This document shows, in pieces, positions 1 through 6,875 of a DNA stretch of 7,962 nt. Positions within the stretch are counted from its first letter, which is position 1, and every line of letters starts with the position of its first letter. The translations under genes were made by a program, and so were the position numbers. Origin of the DNA: Bacteriovoracaceae bacterium (GTDB lineage: Bacteria > Bdellovibrionota > Bacteriovoracia > Bacteriovoracales > Bacteriovoracaceae); the NCBI GenBank assembly GCA_947448095.1, contig CANFNN010000130.1:1-7962 (forward strand). Direction: 5' to 3'. A model generated the notes under the pieces. The model worked only from the letters and a program-made list of their open reading frames with translations, was not told the origin of the DNA and made no database searches.

Positions 1-79
1 AGTTTTATTACTTACTTACCGTGAAATTTGGATAGTCTATACCCACAAGCTCAACAGAATCTGGTAAATAAAGCTCAAC
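1..79. other. Leader before first gene, possible tail of an upstream gene
   Basis: No complete gene fits here. On the + strand, the frame starting at base 2 stays open from the window edge to a TAA at 65-67, twelve bases before the first gene's ATG. That spacing would suit the end of a preceding gene in the same compact operon. The other two + frames close earlier, at 22-24 and 33-35, and could also be gene tails, so the frame cannot be decided. A TTAC triplet repeat lies near 8-19. I see no convincing -35/-10 pair. The ribosome binding site for the next gene is poor, with only an A-rich stretch around 66-72. Confidence 0.3.
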
Positions 80-1195
80 ATGAAATTAAGAATTCTCCAT
101 TTAACCCAGTTCTTAGGTGTCGGGGGACTAGAAAAAGTCCTCTTTCTCCTTATAAATGAACAACTTAAGGCAGGCCATGAGGTCGAACTCGTTGTGTATG
201 ACTATGAGCAATCATGGGTTGAATACTTTCGAAACAATGGCATAAAAGTTGATACCTCCTTTAGTAAAGGACAAGGTTATGATCGAAAGCTTTTAAAATT
301 CATTTCTCAAAAATCAAAAGCCTTTGATGTCGTTCACACCCATGATCTCAACCCTCACATGTACGCGAGTCCTGTGAAATTTTTACACTCTCTCATGGGT
401 AAGACCTTTCCAAGGCTGGTTCATACGGCGCATGGCATGGATCACCTTCACAAGCGCCCTATTACTAAGCTCTACGAGAAGCTGTGTTCTTTATTTACAG
501 ATTGCACGATCGGAGTCAGTAGTGCTGTTTGTGATTATTACTATAGTTTAGGAGTTTCCAAGAAAAAAGTGGTCAACATCAACAATGGAACTCTAGTTAT
601 AGAGAGCCAAGAATCAGATCGAGCAGACGCAAGAAAAAGGCTGAGACTAAGTTTTGGGCTTGATCCATCAAAACTGGTTTGGATAAGCGTAGCAAGAGTT
701 GTGCCCCTCAAAGATCAGCAAATTCTATGTGACTTAGCCAAACAATTACCCGATGAAACTTTTCTCCTCGTTGGTCCTTCAGGTGATGACAAATATTGGA
801 ACCATCTTGAAACAACGAAGCCATCAAACGTCATCATGGCAGGAGCTCGCTCAGACGTGAATGAATTACTACTAGGATCAGACTTTTTCGTTTCGGCTTC
901 AAGACATGAAGGAATCCCTATTTCAGTCCTAGAGGCTGGCGCCATTGGTATACCGTGTCTACTCTCAGATATTCCTGGTCATAAAGTCATTCAATCTGGA
1001 AAGAATGAACCAATCGCAGTTTATTTTAAGACTGAAAATCTAGCAGACCTAAATGAAAAATCGCGAAAACTTTCACAAAATGCTACACTCACTGAATCGA
1101 TTGGGTCAGCACTTCATCAACACGTAAAAGAGAATTTTTCTTCAACAACAATGTATAAACAATACCTCGAAGTTTATTTAGGCAAAAAATGTTAA
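80..1195 (+). CDS. GT4 family glycosyltransferase
   Basis: A cytoplasmic, GT-B fold retaining glycosyltransferase of family GT4 (Glycos_transf_1 type), 371 residues, the usual length for the family. It should transfer a sugar from a nucleotide-sugar donor to a growing lipid-linked glycan. The N-terminal half starts directly with a beta strand and the GGLEK loop (residues 15-19) typical of the acceptor-side domain. An HTHD motif follows near 86-89. The C-terminal half has the donor-site pattern SVARVVPLKD (203-212), with R206 and K211 in the usual phosphate-binding positions. The complete EX7E motif is E277 to E285 in HEGIPISVLE. The start is supported by the family-like N terminus and by an in-frame TAA at 65-67, although the ribosome binding site is weak. 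Its last 7 bases overlap the flippase gene, so the two are probably co-translated. Donor and acceptor sugars cannot be read from sequence. Confidence 0.93.
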   Translation: MKLRILHLTQFLGVGGLEKVLFLLINEQLKAGHEVELVVYDYEQSWVEYFRNNGIKVDTSFSKGQGYDRKLLKFISQKSKAFDVVHTHDLNPHMYASPVKFLHSLMGKTFPRLVHTAHGMDHLHKRPITKLYEKLCSLFTDCTIGVSSAVCDYYYSLGVSKKKVVNINNGTLVIESQESDRADARKRLRLSFGLDPSKLVWISVARVVPLKDQQILCDLAKQLPDETFLLVGPSGDDKYWNHLETTKPSNVIMAGARSDVNELLLGSDFFVSASRHEGIPISVLEAGAIGIPCLLSDIPGHKVIQSGKNEPIAVYFKTENLADLNEKSRKLSQNATLTESIGSALHQHVKENFSSTTMYKQYLEVYLGKKC

Positions 1196-2607
1196 AGAAG
1201 TTAAGAAGTGGTCATTGGCCAATATTTCTTCTGAGCAGTATTGGCTCCATTGGTAATTTATTTTTACCAATCATTCTTGTTCGTCTTTTGTCGCCTGAAG
1301 ATATTGGGATATATAAAATATTTTTCCTACACTTATCAGCAATACCCTTTCTCGTTATGGCAGGTGGCCCAATTCATTCAGTCTTTTACTGGGTAGGAAA
1401 AGGCAGTGAGGAGAGAAAAAAATTCATTAATGCCACTTGGGTCTTAACGATACTCTTGTCTTCAACCGTGTTACTCATCGGTTTCCCCCTTAAAAATGAA
1501 ATAGCAAGCCACCTTGATCTTCCTTATAAGTATGTTTTCATCTTACTACTCACTGGATTTTTCACCTGTCCAACCGGACACTTTACTGAGACCTCCATCG
1601 CACTCGGGAAATCGGCTTTTGGATCTATTTTTGACACCTTGTTCGAAGTCACTAAGGCTGCAGGATTTATTTTTATTGCGTGGAAATTTCGCAGTTTAGA
1701 AGGTCTTTTTCTCTTCTTCGTATCTATTTTGGCGCTGAAGCTAGTGATTTCAAGTTTTTTAAATCATAAATATAATCAGGTTGGACTTGAAACGGATAAA
1801 GAAGCCATCAAACAGGTCTTCATTTATTGCTTACCCATTTCTCTTTCCAGCTGTCTGAGCTTTTTTGTGGAAAAGATAGATTTGCTTTTATTATCGGGTC
1901 AACTCGAGGCTAGTTCGTTTGCTTTTTATTCCATGGGATGTCTGGTAGTTCCTCCGCTTTACCTCCTAGAGATGTCGGTGCAAAAAGTATTAATTCCCAG
2001 TTTATCCAAAAACTATATTTTAAAAGATTGGAATGCTGCGGGAGAAAGTTTCCGCAAAGCAATTAGTGATATCGGATTGCTGATTATTCCTTCAATCTTT
2101 GGACTAATTATTTTTGCAACCCCCATTGTGAAGATTCTCTACACTGAGCAATATCTTGAGTCGGCGATCTATCTTCAGCTCTTTGCCTTTAGTTACCTGC
2201 TTCTGATGCTCCCGCATGATTCAGTCGCCAGAGCTACAGGAAATACGAAATGGGTACTAAAGGTGTATTTATTGGTTACGCCAATCGCGTTATTTGGAGC
2301 GGCGATGGCCGCCAAATATGTAGGAGTCAAAGGAGTATTAATTGTCACAATCCTTATTAAATTCATTCCTAAGTTTCTAGGTTTAAGATTGTCCAAGGAA
2401 CTGATGAATTGGCAGTGGAAAGAAATGTTTCCGCTCAAGAAGCTTGGCATTTATTTGGGGATTTGCTCCATTTTGTCACTTGCTTGCATTATTTCAAAAG
2501 GCTTTTTCCCAACAGATGTTCAATGGTTTCTAGTTTGCGGAACAGGTTTTGCTATTATTTATCTTGGAACTGTTTATACTCTCTTCAAGCAGGGCCGTTA
2601 TGCATAA
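1189..2607 (+). CDS. Polysaccharide flippase (Wzx-like, MOP superfamily)
   Basis: An integral inner-membrane protein of 472 residues, within the usual size of Wzx-type flippases (Polysacc_synt family, MOP superfamily). Members move undecaprenyl-diphosphate-linked oligosaccharides from the cytoplasmic to the periplasmic face. About 12-14 hydrophobic segments are visible, including roughly 12-33, 45-65, 83-103, 113-128, 145-165, 172-190, 240-262, 295-318, 326-345, 358-376, 380-397, 418-437 and 445-465. The first helix is followed by RLLSPEDIGIYK (32-43), a form of the conserved L-x-P-E-x-x-G-x-Y loop of these proteins. VVPPLYLLEMSVQKVLIPSL (253-272) matches the conserved mid-protein P...S...P region, and YTEQYLESAIYLQLFAFSYL (318-337) matches the later conserved loop. 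AGG at 1180-1182 lies 6 bases before the ATG. The gene overlaps the preceding GT4 gene by 7 bases and the following one by 8, so it is the middle of a coupled trio. The gene symbol is withheld because wzx naming would need the pathway to be known. Confidence 0.93.
   Translation: MLKKLRSGHWPIFLLSSIGSIGNLFLPIILVRLLSPEDIGIYKIFFLHLSAIPFLVMAGGPIHSVFYWVGKGSEERKKFINATWVLTILLSSTVLLIGFPLKNEIASHLDLPYKYVFILLLTGFFTCPTGHFTETSIALGKSAFGSIFDTLFEVTKAAGFIFIAWKFRSLEGLFLFFVSILALKLVISSFLNHKYNQVGLETDKEAIKQVFIYCLPISLSSCLSFFVEKIDLLLLSGQLEASSFAFYSMGCLVVPPLYLLEMSVQKVLIPSLSKNYILKDWNAAGESFRKAISDIGLLIIPSIFGLIIFATPIVKILYTEQYLESAIYLQLFAFSYLLLMLPHDSVARATGNTKWVLKVYLLVTPIALFGAAMAAKYVGVKGVLIVTILIKFIPKFLGLRLSKELMNWQWKEMFPLKKLGIYLGICSILSLACIISKGFFPTDVQWFLVCGTGFAIIYLGTVYTLFKQGRYA
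2591..2594 (+). promoter_or_regulatory. Ribosome binding site choosing the 2600 start
   Basis: AGGG lies 5 bases before the ATG at 2600. It supports that start over an in-frame ATG at 2549, which would add 17 hydrophobic residues and a 59-base overlap with the flippase gene. The site lies inside the last codons of the flippase gene, as expected for translational coupling. Confidence 0.55.
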
Positions 2608-3703
2608 GCTTGAAGATAAAAAAGTTATCTTTCTGTTTATTCCTGGCCCGATTGGTGGAGCCGAGAGGATTGTTCTTTTTGGAATGAAAGCTCTTGTTGA
2701 ACAAGGTGTGAACGCCAGTCTTTGGATTATTAAAGAAGAAAGAGTGCCTCATGTAGCAGAAGCTTTCATTAAGCTTTTGATTGAAAATGGAATTAAGTAC
2801 CAGGTTTTATCTACTAAAAGTATATTTGACCCGAGTCTTTTAAAAAACCTTAAATCTTTACTTCAAATGGAAAAGCCAGAGATTCTTCACGCCCATGGAT
2901 TTAAGGCAGCCTTTTATGGGAAATTAGCGGCTCCCAAATCATCTCATTTAATCATTACTCATCACGGAAAAACCGGTCACACACTCAAGGTCAAACTCTA
3001 TGAGTTTCTTGAAGATCAGATCATGAAGACGGCCAAGGCAGTAATTGCTGTTTCAAGAGAAATGAAAAAATCTTTAGTCGCTTCAGGAATAAACGAGACT
3101 AAAATTATTGTGGTTGAAAACTTTATGACTTCTATTATTGTTCCTAAGACCTCAACAGGAGCGGTTCCCTACAAGCTTTTGTTTGTGGGCAGACTATCGC
3201 CTGAGAAAGGGTGCTCTGTTTTAGTCGAAGCAATGAAGCTTGTTGATCCCAATATATTGCATCTGAGGATTGTGGGAGACGGGATTGAAAGAAAAAATCT
3301 TGAACAACAGGTAATAGATCTCAAGTTGCAGGACTCAGTTCATTTTACTGGATTCCAGTCAAACGTAAATAAATTCATGGCCACCTGTGATGCCATTGTG
3401 ATGCCTTCCTACCGAGAGGGGCAACCTTTAACACTCATTGAAGCTTGCTGCATGGGTCTTCCGGTTGTGGCCTCAAGAGTTGGAGGAATCCCCGATTTGG
3501 TAGTCGAAAATAAAAATGGCTTTCTCTGCCAAGCTGGAAATGCTGTCGAATTATCTCAAGCTCTGGTGAAATTCTCAGAAAACGTCAAAAATCTTCAGGA
3601 TCAAGCGGATCAATTAAAATCAAAATATAATGAAAGGTTCTCGAGCAAGACTTGGGCGACAAATACGATCAATGTTTATGAAATGGTCTTAAGCCAGCGA
3701 TAA
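2600..3703 (+). CDS. GT4 family glycosyltransferase
   Basis: A second cytoplasmic GT4 (GT-B fold) glycosyltransferase, 367 residues from the ATG at 2600. The N-terminal domain opens with a strand and GPIGGAER (16-23), the GGAE loop of the family, and carries HAHGFKA (98-104). The donor-binding domain has the canonical FVGRLSPEKG (195-204), with R198 and K203, and a full EX7E motif, E273 to E281 in REGQPLTLIE. GGIPDLVVENKNGFLC (295-310) is the standard C-terminal stretch of GT4 enzymes. The ATG at 2600 is preferred because it has an AGGG site, gives a family-like N terminus and leaves only an 8-base overlap with the flippase gene. The longer form from 2549 would carry an unexplained hydrophobic leader. 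The 3' end overlaps the last 28 bases of the oppositely oriented GT4 gene. The sugar specificity is unknown. Confidence 0.93.
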   Translation: MHKLEDKKVIFLFIPGPIGGAERIVLFGMKALVEQGVNASLWIIKEERVPHVAEAFIKLLIENGIKYQVLSTKSIFDPSLLKNLKSLLQMEKPEILHAHGFKAAFYGKLAAPKSSHLIITHHGKTGHTLKVKLYEFLEDQIMKTAKAVIAVSREMKKSLVASGINETKIIVVENFMTSIIVPKTSTGAVPYKLLFVGRLSPEKGCSVLVEAMKLVDPNILHLRIVGDGIERKNLEQQVIDLKLQDSVHFTGFQSNVNKFMATCDAIVMPSYREGQPLTLIEACCMGLPVVASRVGGIPDLVVENKNGFLCQAGNAVELSQALVKFSENVKNLQDQADQLKSKYNERFSSKTWATNTINVYEMVLSQR

Positions 3704-4911
3704 AACTTTAGACCAATACTTTTTTCACCAAACTTAGATGCCATAACATCCCTAGAACGATTCAGTTGGGTTTGCTCTTCTGAATCTAAACGAATGTGAG
3801 ATAAAACATTAATCCATTCTTCTTTGGTCTCTGCATTCACATAATCTTGAGATTCAAGGTCAGCACCCTGAACGCCCATTTTGGTACTAATAAGTCTTCG
3901 CCCAAGAGCGAATGATTCAATGACTTTGATTCGAGTGCCAGAGCCATAGGTAATAGGGACCACGGTAAAGTGACAATCTTCATAGGCATCTCTCAGAGAG
4001 TTCACAAACCCAACGATCTTTATACCCTTCAGATTTTGGTAATTTTTTAACCAGTCCTTATTTCCCGAACCTACGATTTTCAAGACGGCTTCAGGTCTCT
4101 TTTCAATCACAGTAGGCCAAACTTCTTTTAAAAGCCATTCAAGACCATCGCGATTGGGTGGCCAGTCTAATCTTCCAATAAAAAGAAATTTAATTCCCTC
4201 TTCTTTGCAATCATTCAGTGGCCGGTCAAAATTTAGTCCAAGAGGGATTAGCTCACAGGGAACTTGAGACATTTTATTCAGTTCAGTCAAATCTTCTTGG
4301 GAAATAGCGGCCACTCCAGAGCTATTATTGATAATGGCTGTTTCAAACTTCTCAACCAATCGAGATTGAAGGTAGAGAATAAATTTAAAAAGTGGATTCT
4401 TCTTTTCTTGAAAAGACTTTTTCCAAAGATCGACCTCAATATTATGAGCACGGTAAATCACTTTAGGATTATTCAGCCCAGGCGCGAACTTCCCATTTTT
4501 TAAAAGAGCCGCTCCCAGATGCAGGCCATCCAAGAGGATGAGATCATAACTATTTTTTTGAATGTACTGAGACACTTGAGACTGAATTTTTCGATCTGAA
4601 AAAGAGGAAAAAGTCAGAGGAGTCAGAGGATTAAAAAGAAGCTTCGATATATAGTAAAACTTTTTAGCAAGCGATGTGTCCGGCAAACTTCTCGGGACCA
4701 CAACCACATTTTTTACATTCCAGGCCTTAATCATCATTTCAGGATCAGTTGGCTCAGTTTTCTGAGACAGGCACATGACATCAACAATGGCGCCGGCCCC
4801 AATGGTATTTCGAATAAGGCTATCTGTTGCGACTCTTGCCCCATCTGTAGCAGGCAAGGTCCATTTAGGGATCATCCACAATATTTTTAAGGGTTTCAAA
4901 GGGTCTTGCAT
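3676..4911 (-). CDS. Divergent GT4-type glycosyltransferase (exosortase-associated style)
   Basis: A 411-residue GT-B glycosyltransferase, last gene of the - operon. The N-terminal domain opens with PLKILWMIPKW, and YRAHNIEVDLW (153-163) matches the R-A-H-N-x-E motif of a GT4 branch that includes sugar transferases found near PEP-CTERM/exosortase loci. The donor domain has FIGRLDWPPNRDGLEWL (244-260), VGSGN (280-284), GFVNSLRDAYEDCHFTVVP (301-319) and GSGTRIKVIESFALG (323-337). The usual EX7E first glutamate is replaced: S324 stands eight residues before E332. This G-x-G...K-x-x-E form is known in the Glyco_trans_1_4-like branch, so activity is likely kept. An in-frame 9-bp duplication gives PLTPLT at 95-100. 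The ATG follows directly on the methyltransferase TAA with no gap and only an AAAAAAGA upstream, so translation probably depends on coupling. It ends 28 bases inside the convergent GT4 gene. A role as hexosyltransferase in the same glycan is inferred. Confidence 0.9.
   Translation of the reverse strand: MQDPLKPLKILWMIPKWTLPATDGARVATDSLIRNTIGAGAIVDVMCLSQKTEPTDPEMMIKAWNVKNVVVVPRSLPDTSLAKKFYYISKLLFNPLTPLTFSSFSDRKIQSQVSQYIQKNSYDLILLDGLHLGAALLKNGKFAPGLNNPKVIYRAHNIEVDLWKKSFQEKKNPLFKFILYLQSRLVEKFETAIINNSSGVAAISQEDLTELNKMSQVPCELIPLGLNFDRPLNDCKEEGIKFLFIGRLDWPPNRDGLEWLLKEVWPTVIEKRPEAVLKIVGSGNKDWLKNYQNLKGIKIVGFVNSLRDAYEDCHFTVVPITYGSGTRIKVIESFALGRRLISTKMGVQGADLESQDYVNAETKEEWINVLSHIRLDSEEQTQLNRSRDVMASKFGEKSIGLKFYRWLKTIS
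3684..3725 (+). terminator. Weak candidate rho-independent terminator of the + operon
   Basis: TGGTCT (3684-3689) can pair with AGACCA (3710-3715). Two more A-T pairs sit inside a T-T mismatch, enclosing a 14-base loop. Six T residues follow at 3720-3725, after a 4-base spacer. The stem is short and only half GC, so the call is tentative. It spans the stop codon of the + strand GT4 gene and lies inside the last codons of the - strand gene. The mirror-image T-tract for the - operon is not present beyond a GAAA on the left side. Confidence 0.25.
4612..4629. repeat. 9-bp perfect tandem duplication inside the GT4 gene
   Basis: AGTCAGAGG occurs twice in direct succession, at 4612-4620 and 4621-4629. 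On the - strand it encodes the tripeptide PLT twice, residues 95-100 of the glycosyltransferase, exactly in frame. It lies in the linker before a helix of the acceptor-side domain and looks like a slippage duplication that preserved the reading frame. Confidence 0.85.
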
Positions 4912-5721
4912 TTAGTCTTTTTTAAGAACAAAGATAACAACTCCACCTAGATACCTAAGGGCAGGAATTTTTGTCATAAGAAAATAATCAATCTTTTCAA
5001 GTAAAGAAGGCTGCGGATCACTTCCCTCACGAATGAATTTATCAAATCGGGCCAGAAGAAAATATCGCTTTAAAACCTGATTGGGAAAGATCTTACCGAC
5101 AACTGCAATATCCGTTTGATTCAACTTTCTTTCATCTTCAGTAATGTGAAGTTCAAAAGACTTCTTTTTTGGGGCAAATAATTTAACGACCCAAGTATTA
5201 CGAATAAGATCGAGAAGTGGAACTTCTAATGGCTCCCTAAAAATAGCAATTCCGCCTGGTTTTAAAACCCTTCGGCATTCAGCGATGGATTTAGCAATAT
5301 CGATATGGTGAAGGATATCAATTCCAGCAATAAAATCAAAATGATTATCTGGATACGGCAGAGTCTCAGCTGGAGAAACTTGAAAATTTCCCTGACCTGA
5401 AAACCCATTTTTTTCAAAAACCATGTGTGAAACAGCGACGTTAGATTCACTAATATCAAAGCCTTCAACCTTGTAGCCAATTTTAGCAAAACGTAAGGCA
5501 TTGTCGCCAGGGCCTGAGCCAAAATCTAACAATAAAGCATTGGGTTTGAAACTTTCAGCTGCCAAATGATAGACAGACCAATAAGAATTCCAAGGCCGTT
5601 TTTCCTTAGCAACAACAGGAGAAAAATCTACTTCTCGATTAAGATCAAAACTTCCAGCATACTGGTCATAATATTCTTTTTCACGTTTTTGACGATCAGT
5701 AAGCTCAACGACAGAAGTCAT
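4912..5721 (-). CDS. Class I SAM-dependent methyltransferase
   Basis: A soluble, cytoplasmic Rossmann-fold methyltransferase of the Methyltransf_11/25 type, 269 residues from the ATG at 5721. Visible motifs are motif I LLLDFGSGPG (63-72), which forms the SAM-binding glycine loop; an acidic residue after strand 2, D89 in GFDIS; HFDFIAGIDILHHID (127-141), the strand-4 motif; and LKPGGIAIFREP (153-164), the post-motif strand 5 region. The C-terminal 100 residues are less conserved and end with a hydrophobic stretch before KKD. The longer form from 5748 was not chosen because GGGAAGG lies just before 5721 and the shorter form leaves a clean 2-base gap to the GT2 gene. Position between glycosyltransferase genes suggests that the substrate is a sugar of the same glycan, or its lipid carrier or terminal residue. 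The sequence alone does not tell which atom is methylated, and a quinone- or lipid-type substrate cannot be excluded. Confidence 0.9.
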   Translation of the reverse strand: MTSVVELTDRQKREKEYYDQYAGSFDLNREVDFSPVVAKEKRPWNSYWSVYHLAAESFKPNALLLDFGSGPGDNALRFAKIGYKVEGFDISESNVAVSHMVFEKNGFSGQGNFQVSPAETLPYPDNHFDFIAGIDILHHIDIAKSIAECRRVLKPGGIAIFREPLEVPLLDLIRNTWVVKLFAPKKKSFELHITEDERKLNQTDIAVVGKIFPNQVLKRYFLLARFDKFIREGSDPQPSLLEKIDYFLMTKIPALRYLGGVVIFVLKKD

Positions 5722-5723
5722 TC

Positions 5724-6875
5724 TTAACCTTCCCTGTGTGTTTCCCAAGTTGCCTCAAGATTACTGGTTAATGTTTTAACTAAAGCAACAAGTGAAGCTG
5801 CATTTAAAATAAGAAAATACAAAGGAATTGCGGCGAGACGGTTATGAATTCCATTTTTCTCTAAGGCATAAGCACAAGCGGCCGTGAAATAAAACATCAA
5901 CTGAAGGACTAAAAGTGTCATTGAGTAGACATTTTTAGGATCTAACCAAACCATGTAGTTGCTGACGATAAAAAGAGAAATAATAAACACAGGAATCAAC
6001 CAACGTAAGATTTTGTGACTAACCAATTGAAAAAATGGGATTGGGTAGGCAATCGGATTCAAAATTTTTCTCGCGTGAAGCATACCTGACATTCCGCCTC
6101 GAATCACTCTGACTCGCATGTTCCATTCATTGGCAGCTTTCTTGGTTGTATCTTCAAAACAAAGGGCTTCTTCCTCATAAACCACACGAAAGCCTTTCAT
6201 CACAAGCATCAAAGGACCGGTGAAATCTTCGATTATATTTTCAGGAAGTGGAGTATAAAGTTCTTTGCGAAATGCGGTCACACATCCAACAGAACCAGTC
6301 AAAGTTCCCATCGAAGTCTGGGCTTTTTTAATAGTTGATTCATATTTCCAATAAAGTTTTTGACCAGTTCCCATCTGAGTATTAGTCGAATCTCTATAGA
6401 TCAAATGCCCGGTAACCATACCCACTTTCGGGTCGGCAAAGTTTCTTACCATTTTTTCAATTAAATCTTCTTTATAAGTCGTCGTAGCGTCGGAGAAAAT
6501 AATGATTTCGCCTTCAATCGCGGCCATGGCAACATTTCGAGCTTCAGTTTTCCCAACTCGGCCTTCTACTCTTAAAAGCTCAACACCTTGTGCGGCATAA
6601 GATTTAACAATCTCATCAGTACCATCAGTTGAGCCATCGCTCACAACCACAATGCGAAGCTTATCCTGGGGATAATTGAGTTTGAGAGAATCTTCTATTT
6701 TTAAAGCGATGCCTTTCTCTTCATTGTAAGCCGCGATCAGCATCGTCACATGGGGCTTAATATCGCTTTTATGCACTTTGCGGCGGATGACTTTTCCTAG
6801 CAAAATCACCGCAATGAAATAGCCAAAATAAGTGTAAAGGACGAGAAGAATTAAATTTACAACAAGTGTGCTCAT
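5724..6875 (-). CDS. Membrane-anchored GT2 family glycosyltransferase
   Basis: A 383-residue inverting GT-A fold glycosyltransferase with one N-terminal membrane helix (about 4-26) and three C-terminal helices (about 289-311, 317-337, 345-367). This is the architecture of processive-synthase-like GT2 enzymes at the inner membrane. The catalytic domain begins at PHVTMLIAAYNEEKG (41-55). VVSDGSTDGT (77-86) holds the UDP-binding D80, and FSDAT (127-131) holds the D129 of the metal-binding motif. GSVGCVTAFRKELY (194-207) is the typical acceptor-side loop, and IIED (214-217) supplies the candidate catalytic-base acidic pair. The Q-x-x-R-W motif of chitin/cellulose synthases is replaced by RVRVIRGG (254-261). 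The start codon overlaps the ligase-like gene stop as ATGA (6872-6875), with GGGA five bases upstream. It could act as a non-processive transferase starting or extending the lipid-linked chain. A true processive synthase is less likely given the missing W motif and the separate flippase nearby. Confidence 0.92.
   Translation of the reverse strand: MSTLVVNLILLVLYTYFGYFIAVILLGKVIRRKVHKSDIKPHVTMLIAAYNEEKGIALKIEDSLKLNYPQDKLRIVVVSDGSTDGTDEIVKSYAAQGVELLRVEGRVGKTEARNVAMAAIEGEIIIFSDATTTYKEDLIEKMVRNFADPKVGMVTGHLIYRDSTNTQMGTGQKLYWKYESTIKKAQTSMGTLTGSVGCVTAFRKELYTPLPENIIEDFTGPLMLVMKGFRVVYEEEALCFEDTTKKAANEWNMRVRVIRGGMSGMLHARKILNPIAYPIPFFQLVSHKILRWLIPVFIISLFIVSNYMVWLDPKNVYSMTLLVLQLMFYFTAACAYALEKNGIHNRLAAIPLYFLILNAASLVALVKTLTSNLEATWETHREG
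5728..5735 (-). promoter_or_regulatory. Ribosome binding site choosing the 5721 start
   Basis: On the - strand AGGGAAGG lies 6 bases before the ATG at 5721 and inside the last codons of the GT2 gene. It is the best Shine-Dalgarno match in the window and supports the 5721 start over the in-frame ATG at 5748. Confidence 0.65.

Noticed and set aside
29..43. Possible -10 element (TATACC at 38-43) for the first gene
   Set aside because: A poor match to consensus with no recognisable -35 element at the right distance. The region may be the tail of an upstream gene.
8..85. Short - strand open stretch of about 25 codons ending in two TAA codons (5-10), with a protein-like composition
   Set aside because: It has no start codon, is closed upstream by a stop at 86-88, and overlaps the start of a clear gene on the other strand. 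Too short to distinguish from chance.
715..945. Antisense open frame of 76 codons inside the first GT4 gene
   Set aside because: The + strand here encodes conserved GT4 donor-domain motifs. The antisense frame has no recognisable domain and is a shadow.
2193..2450. Antisense open frame of 85 codons within the flippase gene
   Set aside because: It lies wholly within the helical C-terminal half of a convincing flippase and has no supporting motif.
2549..2599. N-terminal extension of the second GT4 gene from the ATG at 2549
   Set aside because: It adds 17 hydrophobic residues not expected in a cytoplasmic GT4 enzyme and overlaps the flippase gene by 59 bases. The ATG at 2600 has an AGGG site and a family-like N terminus.
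2409..2687. + strand open frame of 92 codons across the flippase/GT4 junction
   Set aside because: It is out of frame with two well-supported genes and shows no motif.
4264..4503. + strand open frame of 79 codons opposite the third GT4 gene
   Set aside because: It is antisense to the conserved RAHNIEVD region of a real gene and has no domain.
5722..5748. N-terminal extension of the methyltransferase from the ATG at 5748
   Set aside because: The extra nine residues lie in the end of the GT2 gene, whereas AGGGAAGG at 5728-5735 is ideally placed for the ATG at 5721.
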